Positions 25,180 to 34,128 are shown, counted from the first letter of the stretch. The stretch is DNA of 64,000 bases from Bradyrhizobium zhengyangense (GCF_022012435.1 NZ_JAKLUA010000011.1:124001-188000), one strand, 5' to 3'. The notes: generated by a model from the letters alone, not told the origin. Numbers and translations: made by a program.

Positions 25180-25972
25180 TGAGCAAAAGGACAGAAAGCT
25201 AAACAGGCTCGAAAGGACCCTTCCGCAGGGACTTCTGGTCGATGCCGCCTGGATGGAACGACATGGATATTCCACCAGCTTGCGCAGCCAATACGTATCG
25301 GCCGGCTGGCTCGTTCAGCCGGCGCGGGGAACCTTCAAGCGCCCGCTCGGTGAACTCTCCTGGCAGGGCGCCGTCGTGTCACTCCAGCGATTGCTCGGCT
25401 CCGACTTCGTCGTTGGCGGACGCACCGCCATCGAAGTGCAAGGCTTCGGCCACTACCTGAGCCAGACGGGTCCTTCGACCATACATCTATACGGAACGCG
25501 GTCTGCTCCCGGCTGGCTCGGCAAACTTCCGCTCAAACAGAAATTCCGCGTTCACCGCACGCAAAGCCTGTTCAAAACGCACGGGAGCCTGCCCACATCA
25601 GAGTCGGGGACAACGCGGGAAATACCGGGACCATTCGACTGGCCTCTCACGGTATCGACGCCCGAACGCGCGTTTCTCGAACTGCTCGACGAATTGCCCC
25701 GCCACGAAAGCTTCCATCACGTCGATGCACTGGCGGAAGGCTTGAGGAGCCTGAGCCCCCGGCGGCTGCAAATGCTTCTGAACGACTGCAAAAGCGTCAA
25801 GGTCAAACGATTGTTTTTCTGGTTCGCGGAGCGACATCAGCACGCTTGGCTCAAACAGATCGACAAGTCGAAAGTCAATCTCGGCACGGGAAAGCGCATG
25901 CTCGTCAAGGGCGGCAAACTCGACACCAAATACCTCATAACCATCCCAGACGACCTCAATGCCCCTGTCTGA
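25175..25972 (+). CDS. AbiEi-family antitoxin, system 2
   Basis: Type IV antitoxin with an AbiEi domain. Seen: N-terminal winged helix LVDAAWMERHGYSTSLRSQYVSAGWLVQPARGTFKRPLG (residues 18-58), then VVGGRTAIEVQGFGHYL and the C-terminal AbiEi domain with STPERAFLELLDELP near residue 165. 265 residues, complete. Overlaps the toxin gene by 14 bp. A scrap of a second copy lies at 53199-53315. It differs from systems 1 and 3, being the longer AbiEi subtype. Confidence 0.85.
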   Translation: MAEQKDRKLNRLERTLPQGLLVDAAWMERHGYSTSLRSQYVSAGWLVQPARGTFKRPLGELSWQGAVVSLQRLLGSDFVVGGRTAIEVQGFGHYLSQTGPSTIHLYGTRSAPGWLGKLPLKQKFRVHRTQSLFKTHGSLPTSESGTTREIPGPFDWPLTVSTPERAFLELLDELPRHESFHHVDALAEGLRSLSPRRLQMLLNDCKSVKVKRLFFWFAERHQHAWLKQIDKSKVNLGTGKRMLVKGGKLDTKYLITIPDDLNAPV

Positions 25973-26879
25973 AAAATATCGGCATCAAGTGGCCTTGTTG
26001 ATCGAGACGATCCCGTTCGTCGCGGCGGAGCCCGATTTTGCGCTCAAGGGTGGCACCGCCATCAATCTCTTCCACCGAGATATGCCGCGCCTATCGGTCG
26101 ATATCGACCTGACATATCTGCCGGTGGCTCCGCGTCCCGAATCTCTTGCGGCGATAGATGCGGCGATGAAGCGCATGACAGAGGCCATAAGGAAAGGATT
26201 GCCGGGCGCGCGGCTGACGGAAGTCGTCAATCCCCGTGAAAAGATCGTCACCAAGCTGACCGTCCAGAAAGGCGACGCGCAGATCAAGATCGAGATCACG
26301 CCGGTGATCAGGGGCTGCGTCTTCGAGCCGGAGCTGCGCGACGTGTCGCCGAGCGTCGAAGAGACGTTCGGCTTCGCGCAGATGAAAGTCGTTTCGTTCG
26401 CCGATCTATACGCCGGCAAGCTTGTCGCGGCGCTCGACCGGCAGCATCCGCGCGACCTCTTCGATGTCCGCGATCTGCTCGCCAACGAAGGCATCACGGA
26501 CGATCTCCGCAAAGCGTTCATTGTCTACCTCATCAGCCATGACCGGCCGATCTCCGAGGTCGTGGTTCCTCGTCGCAAGGACATCCAGCACGAATTCACG
26601 CACGGCTTTGAGGGCATGACCGCCGATGAAGTGACCCTGGACGAGTTGCTCAAAACCCGGGAAACGCTGATCGCCGAAATCGCGGGAAAAATGCGGCAAG
26701 CTCGCAAGGACTTCCTCATGGGATTCAAGCGCGGCGAGCCGGATTGGAACCTGCTAGGCGTCCCTGACGCAGCGGACCTGCCGGCGGTGCGCTGGAAGCA
26801 GATCAATCTGGACAAGCTTCCTGCCGAGCACAGGGCGACGCTCGTCGCGCAGCTCGAGAAGGTCTTGCGCAATGCCTGA
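25959..26879 (+). CDS. AbiEii-family nucleotidyltransferase toxin, system 2
   Basis: Toxin of the second AbiE pair. Seen: FALKGGTAINLFHRDMPRLSVDIDLTYLP (residues 27-55) with the GGT and DxD nucleotidyltransferase motifs, KLTVQKGDAQIKIEITP near 105, and FADLYAGKLVAALDRQHPRDLFDVRDLL near 150 (the K-x(8)-D-x-x-D-x-x-D helix typical of the family). 306 residues, intact. Starts inside the antitoxin gene, so translationally coupled. The last 60 residues recur at 34893 as a decayed copy. Confidence 0.88.
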   Translation: MPLSEKYRHQVALLIETIPFVAAEPDFALKGGTAINLFHRDMPRLSVDIDLTYLPVAPRPESLAAIDAAMKRMTEAIRKGLPGARLTEVVNPREKIVTKLTVQKGDAQIKIEITPVIRGCVFEPELRDVSPSVEETFGFAQMKVVSFADLYAGKLVAALDRQHPRDLFDVRDLLANEGITDDLRKAFIVYLISHDRPISEVVVPRRKDIQHEFTHGFEGMTADEVTLDELLKTRETLIAEIAGKMRQARKDFLMGFKRGEPDWNLLGVPDAADLPAVRWKQINLDKLPAEHRATLVAQLEKVLRNA

Positions 26880-27011
26880 GGTCGGAGGAGGGGATCTCAG
26901 TCGAGCACGCTCGTAGCAACTTGTTGAGAGAATTTTTGGGGTACGCCCGCCACCCAGCGAGCCCAGAGCTTGCGGGCTTCAGCTCAGCCGCCTATCGAAC
27001 AGTGGACGCGC

Positions 27012-27163
27012 CTACCTATGCGTGCCGTACACGTTTCCGGTGCTTGGATTTCGGTAGGAGCCGCCTTTATGAGAAGAGCCCGAGCCGCCGATGTAAGTCC
27101 CGCCGTGGCTAGAGGTATGATGGTCTCCACCATACGACACGCGGCCGCCAAAATGGCTACCAC
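27012..27163 (-). pseudogene. Gly/His/Ser-rich small protein remnant
   Basis: Minus-strand frame reading IGGSHFGGRVSYGGDHH, then SHGGTYIGGSGSSHKGG and a YRNPSTGNVYGTHR end. It looks like the mature part of small secreted Gly/His-rich proteins of rhizobia, but an in-frame stop just upstream removes any signal peptide. No function is assigned. Confidence 0.3.
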
Positions 27164-27495
27164 CTATTCCAACAGCAGACGCTCAGAAATGCTCGCTGTT
27201 GTGTTTGTCGGATTTGCGCATTGAGGGCATGAACCGCAATATCGTTCTCGTCTTTATCACCGCCTCTGGCGGCAAGAAGATGCGCGAGGCAGGCTTGGCG
27301 AGATTTGCCCACATCGTCTTTGCCGATCGTAGCTTGCTCGAGAAAAGGCGCGCGATGCGCCTATCCGCTGAACGCGCGTCGATGTTGCAAGCCGGATTCG
27401 CCACCTCGGGTGAGAAGCCTGATCATGGCGACCCGGGTCGGCGCCGAGTATGCCGAAATAGATTATTCAAGGTAGACGGAGGGGAGGGTGAAAGC

Positions 27496-27799
27496 CTGAC
27501 TCGGTATTGGTGCGCTCCTTCTAGCGCTCATCATTGGCGCGCAGTTCATCACCATCTTTGTTGTCCAGCCTATTGGCGCGTTACCCGAGGGGCGGACCGT
27601 CGTCATAGCTCGCCTTACAAAGCTGAACTTTATCGACAGCGCGGACGCCTTTTGCGACCGAACAATGGGTGGTGTCAGCCTCCTGTGCCAGGCTGCCGTC
27701 CTCGGCAAGGTCACGAAGGAAGGTCCCATTCTCCTGCGTCTTCCTTATTCGGCGACCCTTTATCAAATCAGCACCGGCGGCAAACACTACGACCGATAG
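27496..27799 (+). pseudogene. possible membrane-anchored protein, no start
   Basis: A frame reading IGALLLALIIGAQFITIFVV (hydrophobic helix), then LPEGRTVVIARLTKLNFIDSADAFC and RTMGGVSLLCQAAVLGKVTKEG to a stop at 27799 looks coding: one N-terminal membrane anchor and a small soluble domain. A TGA lies just before the helix and no start codon follows it, so it is broken or has an unusual start. Not recognised. Confidence 0.35.
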
Positions 27800-28179
27800 A
27801 AAGCGGCGAGCCGCCTATGAGGTTCGCGTTCGCCAGGAACGATGTTGCCCTTCGTTAGCATTGAAGTGCGAGAGTCTATCGCGCCATCGACCTAAAACTC
27901 CCTCGTCGACAGCTGGCGCGCCAGGGCGACAGCAGCCCTTGGTCTGAGTTGCATGTCGGGCTTGATGGCAAAATGAAACTTCTTCCTCTTGATGAAGGAG
28001 AATGGTCCAACCTCCTCGGGACCTAGGCCGAGCGTCGAGGGATTTTGCGCCTATTGACTTTGCGCCGCCGGTTTCGATGGTCCAGAGACCGTCCCGGCGG
28101 GCAGGGGGTATGGATACGACCTCTGGCGTGAGCTCGGCGCTTTCGCGGTCGTCTTCGGGGGGGGGGCGTGGTGGATCGT
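27800..28179 (+). other. gene-free spacer
   Basis: 380 bp between the membrane fragment and the PIN gene. It contains a G9 run (28158-28166) and no supported gene. Confidence 0.4.
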
Positions 28180-28670
28180 TCACGCGCCGAACCGGGTCAG
28201 TCGTCGCCGAACTTCCGTCGTTGGAAGCCGGCAGCGAGGATGCCTGGAAATGGCAGTTAAACCCGCGTGCAGTCGGCTCAGTTCGCAGTGGTTGCCGTCG
28301 GCGAGCTGGTCGAAAATCCATAGCACGCCGTGCATTTGCAGCCCGACCGAGGTCGCCAACTCGCGCAGCCCTCCGTCGCCGGTCAGAAGCGTCCATTGGC
28401 GGGCCTCCGCGATGGCAAACGCGAACGTGTCCGGCGTGGAGAGATGAGCGCGTTGCCGCGGACTGTCGTCGCGCGGGTCAATTCTGCCGGGGACAGCTCT
28501 TCGACCCGTAGGCCGAGCGCAGTAAGGCGATCGCCCAGGTCCCCGGCCAGCTCTCGAACAAAGAGCAGGTCGGGGACCGCAAACTCAAAAGGGAGACGAA
28601 ACAGGTCCTCGAGCAAGGCGCCTCGCTCCAGATCGATCAAAACCGAGGTATCGGAAACGAGGACCGCCAA
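28180..28670 (-). pseudogene. PIN-domain toxin-like protein, frameshifted
   Basis: PIN-fold RNase-like protein. Seen: MAVLVSDTSVLIDLERGALLEDLF (first catalytic Asp) and PDLLFVRELAGDLGD from ATG 28670. After a one-base break near 28445 the next frame continues HLSTPDTFAFAIAEARQWTLLTGDGGLRELA (the remaining acidic residues) and GLQMHGVLWIFDQL, ending at 28180. It lies 5 bp after the HTH-ImmA gene on the same strand, so the two are an operon, a common antitoxin-toxin order. Mutation or sequencing error cannot be told apart. Confidence 0.72.
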
Positions 28671-28675
28671 GGTGC

Positions 28676-29740
28676 TTACGCCGCAACTTGATCCAGACGA
28701 GCGTCCAGTTCGCGAACCGTTATTCCCAGCAGTTCAGCGGCCCGGGCTTCGCCGATGACTCGTTCGGCCAGCGCACGATAGCAAAGCCTCTCGAAGCGCT
28801 TCGGCTCCTCGAGTTCAGGCTTCATCCGGCCTGGCTCTTCATAGGGCGCCGTCCGCCATCCCCGTTCCGCGAAGATCTTGAACAGCCGGCCAAAAGCGGA
28901 CTGGCTGATGATGCCGAGATCCTTGCAGCGATAGGCGATGGCCTGGATGCTGACGCCAAAACGCTTCTTGAGCGCGACCAGCTCGCCAAGACTGATCGAC
29001 GATCGGCTGACCCCAACTTCGGCCCGAAGGACGTCGGCCGGCATCAGGAAGGCGCCGGCAAACCGATGCGCCGCCTTTTCCTCATCGACGCCGGGGGATG
29101 GGGCCAGCACCATATGACCGAGCTCATGGGCGAGATTGAAGCGCTTCCGCTCCGACCACGTGCTTTGCTTGATGACGATTACTCGCGCAGCGTTGCGGTC
29201 CTTGCGTCGCACCTTGGCGGCAAGCCCGTCGATATCGTCGAGATCGAGCGACAGGATCTTGATCCCGCGCTCCTCCAGAAGCTCGGCGAGCTGCGGGATG
29301 GGATCGTTTCCCAAACCCCAGTCTTCGCGGACAGAGCGAGCCGCATCTTCGGCGTCCCGGACATCGGCCACCGGATGTGGTGCGCTGCGTGGCTGCTCCC
29401 AATCGATGCTGCGCATCTGGAGCAGGTCCTCGATCGCGAGATAGCGCTCCAGCATGTGAATCGCGCGGGCTTCGAGGGCGGCTTCTTCCCGGAACGACGT
29501 GCCCGCCTTCTTGCGGAACTCGACGCCCTCAAGGGCAAGTTCGTCCTCGCTGAGCAGGTAATCCTCCGTCACGTGGAGCGTCGCCGCCAAGGCGATCAGC
29601 ACCCGCGAGCTCGGCATATCCTCGTTTCTCTCATATTTGCCAATGGCTTGGGCCGATACGATGCCATCCATGGCGTCAGCGAGGCCACGCAACGACAGGC
29701 CCGAGGCCGACCGTGCGACCTTAAGCTTGTGTCCGATCAT
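28676..29740 (-). CDS. fused HTH (XRE)-ImmA/IrrE metallopeptidase
   Basis: Single protein joining a DNA-binding and a protease domain. Seen: XRE HTH in residues 4-62 (LKVARSASGLSLRGLADAM and IGKYERNEDMPSSRVLIALA) and an ImmA/IrrE zinc-peptidase domain with FNLAHELGHMVL at residues 201-212 (HExxH) and AAHRFAGAFLMP at 223-234. 354 residues, GGAGG site, ATG 29740. It is divergent from the CBASS operon with three TTTGTAAAC-type boxes between. In known CBASS loci a separate HTH repressor (CapH) and ImmA-like protease (CapP) control expression on DNA damage; here both activities are in one chain. It may also act as antitoxin for the PIN protein (inference). Confidence 0.88.
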   Translation of the reverse strand: MIGHKLKVARSASGLSLRGLADAMDGIVSAQAIGKYERNEDMPSSRVLIALAATLHVTEDYLLSEDELALEGVEFRKKAGTSFREEAALEARAIHMLERYLAIEDLLQMRSIDWEQPRSAPHPVADVRDAEDAARSVREDWGLGNDPIPQLAELLEERGIKILSLDLDDIDGLAAKVRRKDRNAARVIVIKQSTWSERKRFNLAHELGHMVLAPSPGVDEEKAAHRFAGAFLMPADVLRAEVGVSRSSISLGELVALKKRFGVSIQAIAYRCKDLGIISQSAFGRLFKIFAERGWRTAPYEEPGRMKPELEEPKRFERLCYRALAERVIGEARAAELLGITVRELDARLDQVAA

Positions 29741-29761
29741 CTGGGCCTCCTTTGCGTCTCA

Positions 29762-29872
29762 GTTTACAGAAGTACGATATGGGCACAAATTTGTAAACCA
29801 AAAACCCTTGATGCGCGGAAAATTGAGCCTATATGGCCCGCATACCGCTCCATTGTCCCGGATTTGTAAACC
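29762..29872 (+). promoter_or_regulatory. shared operator region, regulator/CBASS
   Basis: Three related boxes in the divergent promoter region: ATTTGTAAACC at 29789-29799 and again at 29862-29872, and the inverted form GTTTACAG at 29762-29769. Probable binding sites of the adjacent HTH-ImmA protein controlling both directions. Confidence 0.55.
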
Positions 29873-29952
29873 GGTCTGGGTCGGACAAGTTCCACTGTGG
29901 CGTACTTTTGCGCCAGCCGCCGGCGAAACCGACCAGCAGGAATCGAGCAGCG

Positions 29953-30892
29953 ATGTTGAACAATACTCAACTGCGGTACTACGACAGCAACGTGCTGCGC
30001 CTGCCTGCCGACAAGCGCAAGGAATACCACGAGCAGGTCGATCGCTTGATCGATGAACTCCGCAAGACCGTTCGCGACAAGACCGAGATCAAGATCACTA
30101 AGGTCGTGAAGGCCGGCCTTCGCCAAATACACGATTCTGCGGAAGACCGCTGTCGATCCGGTCGATGTCGATGTCGTTTTTTACATTTCTGGCCGAGACG
30201 TCAGCAAGGAGACGCTGGATAGCCTGAACGACACGATCTACGCGCTGCTGATCAAGCAGTATCCGAACAAGTCGGTCGAGGATTTTGAGATCCAGCGCAA
30301 GGCGGCGACCGTCACCTTCGTGGGCACGGGCCTCAGCGTTGATATCGTGCCGGTCATCGAAGACGAGAACCGCGCCGGCTACGGTTGGCAGTTCGACATT
30401 CACGACGGCACGAAGACGCAGACCTGCGCGCCTTGCCAGATCAAGTTCGTCCGCGATCGCAAGGACCAGGACGCGGATTTCCGCACCTTGGTGCGCATGG
30501 CCAAGAAGTGGCGCAACCAGGCGGAACTGAAGCCGCTGAAGTCCTTCGCCATCGAGCTGATCATGGCGCATGTCCTCGCCAAGCAGGGCAACGGTGCAAG
30601 CATCGAACAGCGCTTTCGCAATTTCCTCCTCTACGTCGCGCAGTCGCAGTTGAAGGAAGAGATCAAGTTTCCCGAGAATGTCGCGCCATTCACGACGTTC
30701 TGCGATCCGGTGGTCATTCTCGATCCGGTCTACAGCCTCAACAACGTGACCAGCCGGATTTCCGAGGACGAGCGGAAACAGATCGTCGCCGCCGCCCAGG
30801 AGGCCTGGGAGACGTCCAATTTTGCATCGGCCGAGAACGACAATGAGGTCTGGAAGGAGATCTTCGGCCCTCGATTCAAGACGGAGGACTGA
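29953..30892 (+). pseudogene. CdnC-type CD-NTase, frameshifted at GS motif
   Basis: Second-messenger synthase of a type III CBASS. Seen: from ATG 29953 LRYYDSNVLRLPADKRKEYHEQVDRLIDELRKTV and KITKVVKAG in one frame; then FAKYTILRKTAVDPVDVDVVFYISGRDVSKETLDSLND in another, with the catalytic DxD; GTGLSVDIVPV with the third Asp; and KSFAIELIMAHVLAKQG. The break at 30115-30118 removes two bases exactly where the conserved GS of K-x-GS-x-AKYT should be. With the frame corrected the enzyme is full length, about 314 residues. All other genes of the operon are intact, so a sequence error is a live alternative. Confidence 0.82.
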
Positions 30893-30894
30893 AG

Positions 30895-31395
30895 ATGAGC
30901 ATGACCCAGGTCAGAAGCGCGAGCGCGACCTACACCTACGTCGACATCGAGAACGTCGTTCGGCGCGTCAACGCCGATCTCGTGATGATCGCGGACAGCA
31001 CCGGCTGCTGGACTCCGGAGGAGGCTCGCAACTACGCCCATGACATCGAGGTCCTGGCCAAGGACGGCTACCTCAAATGGGTCGACGTCACGCTGATCAG
31101 CAGTGGGGTCGAGATCAAGGCCGTCAGGTTCGAAGTCGATACCGACGCCGGCTCGCTGTCTACGAGCCGGCCCGGCGGCGTTCTTTGGCCGAAGGTCGCA
31201 GGGGCCAAGCTTCGTGTCGTGCTGAGCTACACCGACGACTACACCAGTGCCGCACGCGAAGCCACGAAAGGTAAGCTTAAGATCGGTTGGGTGACCTGCT
31301 ACGACGATACCAGCCATGCCGCTCTCTCGTCGGCTGGCGGCCGCAACTATGTCAGCAATGCCTATGGCATGCAGCGCAAGGATTGGGCCTCGTGA
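30895..31395 (+). CDS. cap7: bacterial HORMA-domain protein, CBASS Cap7
   Basis: HORMA protein that binds a closure peptide and activates its CD-NTase. Seen: YVDIENVVRRVNADLVMIADSTGCWTPEEARNYAHDIEVLAKDGYLKWVDVTLI (residues 14-66), the helical core of bacterial HORMA proteins, SRPGGVLWPKVAGAKLRVVLSYTD near 95-120, and a safety-belt-like C-terminus. 166 residues. Starts 3 bp after cdnC and overlaps cap6 by 4 bp. Which partner carries the closure motif is not evident. Confidence 0.82.
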   Translation: MSMTQVRSASATYTYVDIENVVRRVNADLVMIADSTGCWTPEEARNYAHDIEVLAKDGYLKWVDVTLISSGVEIKAVRFEVDTDAGSLSTSRPGGVLWPKVAGAKLRVVLSYTDDYTSAAREATKGKLKIGWVTCYDDTSHAALSSAGGRNYVSNAYGMQRKDWAS

Positions 31396-32288
31396 GTCAA
31401 CCCAGCATCTTCGACAGCGAGACGCCGCTGCCCAGCGATACGCTGGCCAAACGCGAGAAGACCCTTCTGGGGTTCGATACCCGATATGCGCGGGTCCACG
31501 ATCAGCTTCGTCTGCTGCTGAATGTCCGCGAGCTGGCGGGCTGGAGCCACAAGAATCACGGCAAGAGCCTTCCGATCTGCGATCTCGTCGCCGAGCAGTA
31601 TCCGCTGGTGATCTTTCACGGCGATGTCGGCACCGGCAAGACCGCAACAGCGGAGTGCATCGCCAACAAGTTGGTAATCGAGGCCAGAAGCGAAGATTCG
31701 ATCCTGTTCAAGCTGAGTAACCGCGTCCGCGGCAGCGGCATGGTCGGCGAGATGGGAACATTGATCGCGGAAGCCTTCAAGAAGGTCATTCAATCGGCCG
31801 GCAAGCACCGCCGCGCGGTCCTGATCATCGACGAAGGCGACAGCCTCGCCGCCTCGCGCGCCCAGGAGCACAGCCACCACGAAGACAAGGTAGCGGTGAA
31901 CACGCTCATTCAGGGCGTCGATGACCTGCGCCAGTACGGCGGCCGGATCGTGGTGATCCTGTGCACCAACCGGCTGTCGGTCCTGGATCCTGCCTTGTGC
32001 CGCCGCGCCGCCATCATCGAGGAGTTCCGCCGTCCAACGGACGACGAGCGCCGCCAATTGCTCACGATGGATCTGGCCGGGTTGTCTCTGACGCCCATTC
32101 AGCTATCGCAGCTCGTCGAAGCCACCGGAGCGCGGGCAGGCAAGCCGTCCTGGACCTATTCGGATATCAGGACGAGGCTCTATCCGGCCGCGCTGGCAAA
32201 GGCCTTCCCGAGCGGGCCACTGCGCTTCGATCAACTCAAGCTCGCCGCCGCGGCGATCACCGCGTCGCCGGTGATGGAGGATCGCTGA
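31392..32288 (+). CDS. cap6: TRIP13/Pch2-like AAA+ ATPase, CBASS Cap6
   Basis: HORMA remodeller that disassembles the active CD-NTase-HORMA complex and limits the response. Seen: Walker A FHGDVGTGKTATAEC near residue 73, Walker B RAVLIIDEGDSLAASRAQEH near 138, sensor 1 VVILCTNRLSVLDPALCRRA near 185. GTG start at 31392 overlaps the cap7 stop (GTGA). About 298 residues, complete. The ORF is open further upstream, but that part overlaps cap7. Confidence 0.88.
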   Translation: MSQPSIFDSETPLPSDTLAKREKTLLGFDTRYARVHDQLRLLLNVRELAGWSHKNHGKSLPICDLVAEQYPLVIFHGDVGTGKTATAECIANKLVIEARSEDSILFKLSNRVRGSGMVGEMGTLIAEAFKKVIQSAGKHRRAVLIIDEGDSLAASRAQEHSHHEDKVAVNTLIQGVDDLRQYGGRIVVILCTNRLSVLDPALCRRAAIIEEFRRPTDDERRQLLTMDLAGLSLTPIQLSQLVEATGARAGKPSWTYSDIRTRLYPAALAKAFPSGPLRFDQLKLAAAAITASPVMEDR

Positions 32289-33454
32289 TGGCGCGCTCCC
32301 CTCTGTTCGGCCGGCGCATCCACATTGCCGGCAGCATCGTCGAAGACCTTGCCATCGCCTCGACCGCCGACGTCAATCAGGCCCGCGAGCTCGTTGCTGC
32401 GCTGGTCAAGGAATTGGCCCGTCGCGGTGCGAATTTCGTCGTGCCTGTCGACGCTGAACCTCTGCGCAAATCCGACGGGCTTCCGATCTGCTTCGACTGG
32501 CTGATCTGGAAGACGCTCAGGGAGAGCCTCGCGTCACGCCCGGCGAATGTTCCGGGCCCGCTCGCGGTCGCCGTGCAGCACCACAAGAGCGAAGATCAGG
32601 TCCCGGCTGAGTATGCCGACCTATGGGACGAGCTGCGCAGCTCGCCAATGGTCAAGATCGAGAACGCCGCGCACTGGAACATGGCCAGCAAGCGCATGGA
32701 AGCCCAGGCCCGCTTCGGCGATATTCTTGTCGCGCTCGGGGGGACGGAAGGGGTCCTCTACCTCGCAAATCTCTACCACGATGCCGGAAAGCCGATCATT
32801 CCCCTCAATCTTCCCGTGTCGCCGGAAACGGCGGGCGCTCGCCGGCTCTACAGCTTCGGATTGACTAGCAGCCAAACCCGCCGCCTGTTCCAGGTTGCGG
32901 ATGACGGCGACGCCCATGACTGGCTCAACAAGATCCGGTTTCCGCCGCGCCAGTCCATCCCCGATCGCGTCGCGGTCCTCGTCGACCTGCTCGAGTCCCT
33001 GGAAAGACCAAAGGCCTTCGCGGTGCGGCTGCTGAATCCGGCGCTGCCGGACTATGCCGACGTGCAGGACTTTTTCGACACCGTCGTGCAGCCGGTGATC
33101 GAGAACGAGCTTGGCTACCGGCTCGTCGTCATCGACGGCCGGCAAGCCCACGACCATGCCCGTATCGATCAGGAAATCTTCGCCAAGTTGCACCGCAGCG
33201 CCGTCGTGATCGCCGACATTACCGGCGGACGATCGAATTGTTTCCTCGAGCTGGGATATGCTCTGGGTCGCGGGCTGCCTACTATGGTGACGGCGCGTGA
33301 GGGCTCGGACCTGCCGTTTGACATCACCACGCTCTCTGGCCTGCATTGGAAGAACAGCGGCGCGGCCGAGGATCGCCGGCGCGCCTTCCGCGAACATTGG
33401 CAGGCGATCCGCACGCGACCCTCGCTCGTGCCGGCGGAGCCATTGATCTCATGA
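32288..33454 (+). CDS. CBASS effector: SLOG plus TIR/NDT-like domain
   Basis: Probable nucleotide-activated effector. Seen: an N-terminal Rossmannoid SLOG-type domain (RRIHIAGSIVEDLA at residues 8-21; FGDILVALGGTEGVLYLANLYHDAGKPIIPLN at 142-173 with the GGxxG ligand loop) and a C-terminal Rossmannoid domain (LVVIDGRQAH, SAVVIADITGGRSNCFLELGYALGRGLPTMVTAREG, residues 280-340) resembling TIR-like/nucleoside deoxyribosyltransferase domains, which usually cleave NAD or nucleotides. SLOG domains are known sensors of signalling nucleotides. 388 residues, ATG overlapping the cap6 stop. Enzymatic role inferred. Confidence 0.75.
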   Translation: MARSPLFGRRIHIAGSIVEDLAIASTADVNQARELVAALVKELARRGANFVVPVDAEPLRKSDGLPICFDWLIWKTLRESLASRPANVPGPLAVAVQHHKSEDQVPAEYADLWDELRSSPMVKIENAAHWNMASKRMEAQARFGDILVALGGTEGVLYLANLYHDAGKPIIPLNLPVSPETAGARRLYSFGLTSSQTRRLFQVADDGDAHDWLNKIRFPPRQSIPDRVAVLVDLLESLERPKAFAVRLLNPALPDYADVQDFFDTVVQPVIENELGYRLVVIDGRQAHDHARIDQEIFAKLHRSAVVIADITGGRSNCFLELGYALGRGLPTMVTAREGSDLPFDITTLSGLHWKNSGAAEDRRRAFREHWQAIRTRPSLVPAEPLIS

Positions 33455-34005
33455 GGCGTAAAACCGAAGTGTTCGTCTCAGTCGACGTTGAAACCGCCGG
33501 GCCGATCCCCGGTGAGTACAGCCTTCTGTCGATCGGCGCCTGCGTTGTCAACGATCCGGCAAAGACCTTCTCCTGCGAATTGAAGCCGATCAATCGCAAT
33601 GCCGATCCGAAAGCCCTGCAGGTTTCCGGCCTGTCGCTGGATGAGCTTGCCAAGAACGGGCTCGAACCGGCGGAGGCGATGCGGGCCTTCGCGCAGTGGC
33701 TCGACGCGCTTGTTGAAAAAGACGGCTCGGTCGTCTTCGTCGGGCTCAACGCGCCGTTCGATTGGTCATTCGTAAATTATTATTTCCATCGGTTCACGGG
33801 CGATAATCCATTCGGGTTCACGGCTTTGGACATCAAGGCGCTTTTCATGGGTGCGACGGGGTGCGATTGGGCCGATACGCGATCGAGCAAAATGACGGAG
33901 CGCCTGTCGCCTCGGTTGAAGGGCGATCATCAGGCCCTGCATGATGCGCAGTATCAGGCCGAGTTATTCAGTCTCATTCGAACCAAGCTCTTGGGAAATC
34001 GGTAG
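33451..34005 (+). CDS. DEDDh 3'-5' exonuclease, CBASS-associated
   Basis: DnaQ/RNase T-type exonuclease. Seen: FVSVDVETAG (first acidic pair) at residues 8-17, FVGLNAPFDWSFV near 97, and GDHQALHDAQYQAELF near 155 (the HxxxxD of DEDDh enzymes). 184 residues, compact single domain. ATG overlaps the effector stop (ATGA), so it is the fifth cistron of the CBASS operon. Exonucleases of this type are reported as CBASS accessory proteins; its substrate (nucleic acid or cyclic nucleotide) is not known from sequence. Confidence 0.8.
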   Translation: MRRKTEVFVSVDVETAGPIPGEYSLLSIGACVVNDPAKTFSCELKPINRNADPKALQVSGLSLDELAKNGLEPAEAMRAFAQWLDALVEKDGSVVFVGLNAPFDWSFVNYYFHRFTGDNPFGFTALDIKALFMGATGCDWADTRSSKMTERLSPRLKGDHQALHDAQYQAELFSLIRTKLLGNR

Positions 34006-34008
34006 AGC

Positions 34009-34128
34009 ATGGCGGGAGACATGAAGCGACGCTCGCTCATTGTCGAAGGACCACTCGCATTCGCGATGCAACTTTTTGCAAAGCAACTACGTTTGATCGG
34101 TCGCTTTTCTATTAAAGGGGAACAATAG
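34009..34128 (+). CDS. possible 39-residue ORF after CBASS operon
   Basis: ATG 34009, 3 bp after the exonuclease stop, to TAG 34126-34128, directly followed by the GTG of the next gene in the same frame. It reads MKRRSLIVEGPLAFAMQLFA and then a basic tail. Either a small protein, a translated leader, or the front of the next gene cut by a stop. No strong ribosome site. Confidence 0.3.
   Translation: MAGDMKRRSLIVEGPLAFAMQLFAKQLRLIGRFSIKGEQ

Noticed and set aside
27199..27858. 219-codon plus-strand frame
   Set aside because: Contains no recognisable domain, and the more natural-looking protein (hydrophobic helix, GRTVVIARLTKLNF) is in another frame over the same bases.
28688..29869. 393-codon plus-strand frame opposite the HTH-ImmA gene
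   Set aside because: Antisense shadow of a GC-rich gene; composition and lack of motifs contrast with the clear HTH and HELGH on the minus strand.
30895..31395. HORMA gene as a stand-alone unknown
   Set aside because: Its position between CdnC and a TRIP13 ATPase and the HORMA core pattern make Cap7 the better call.
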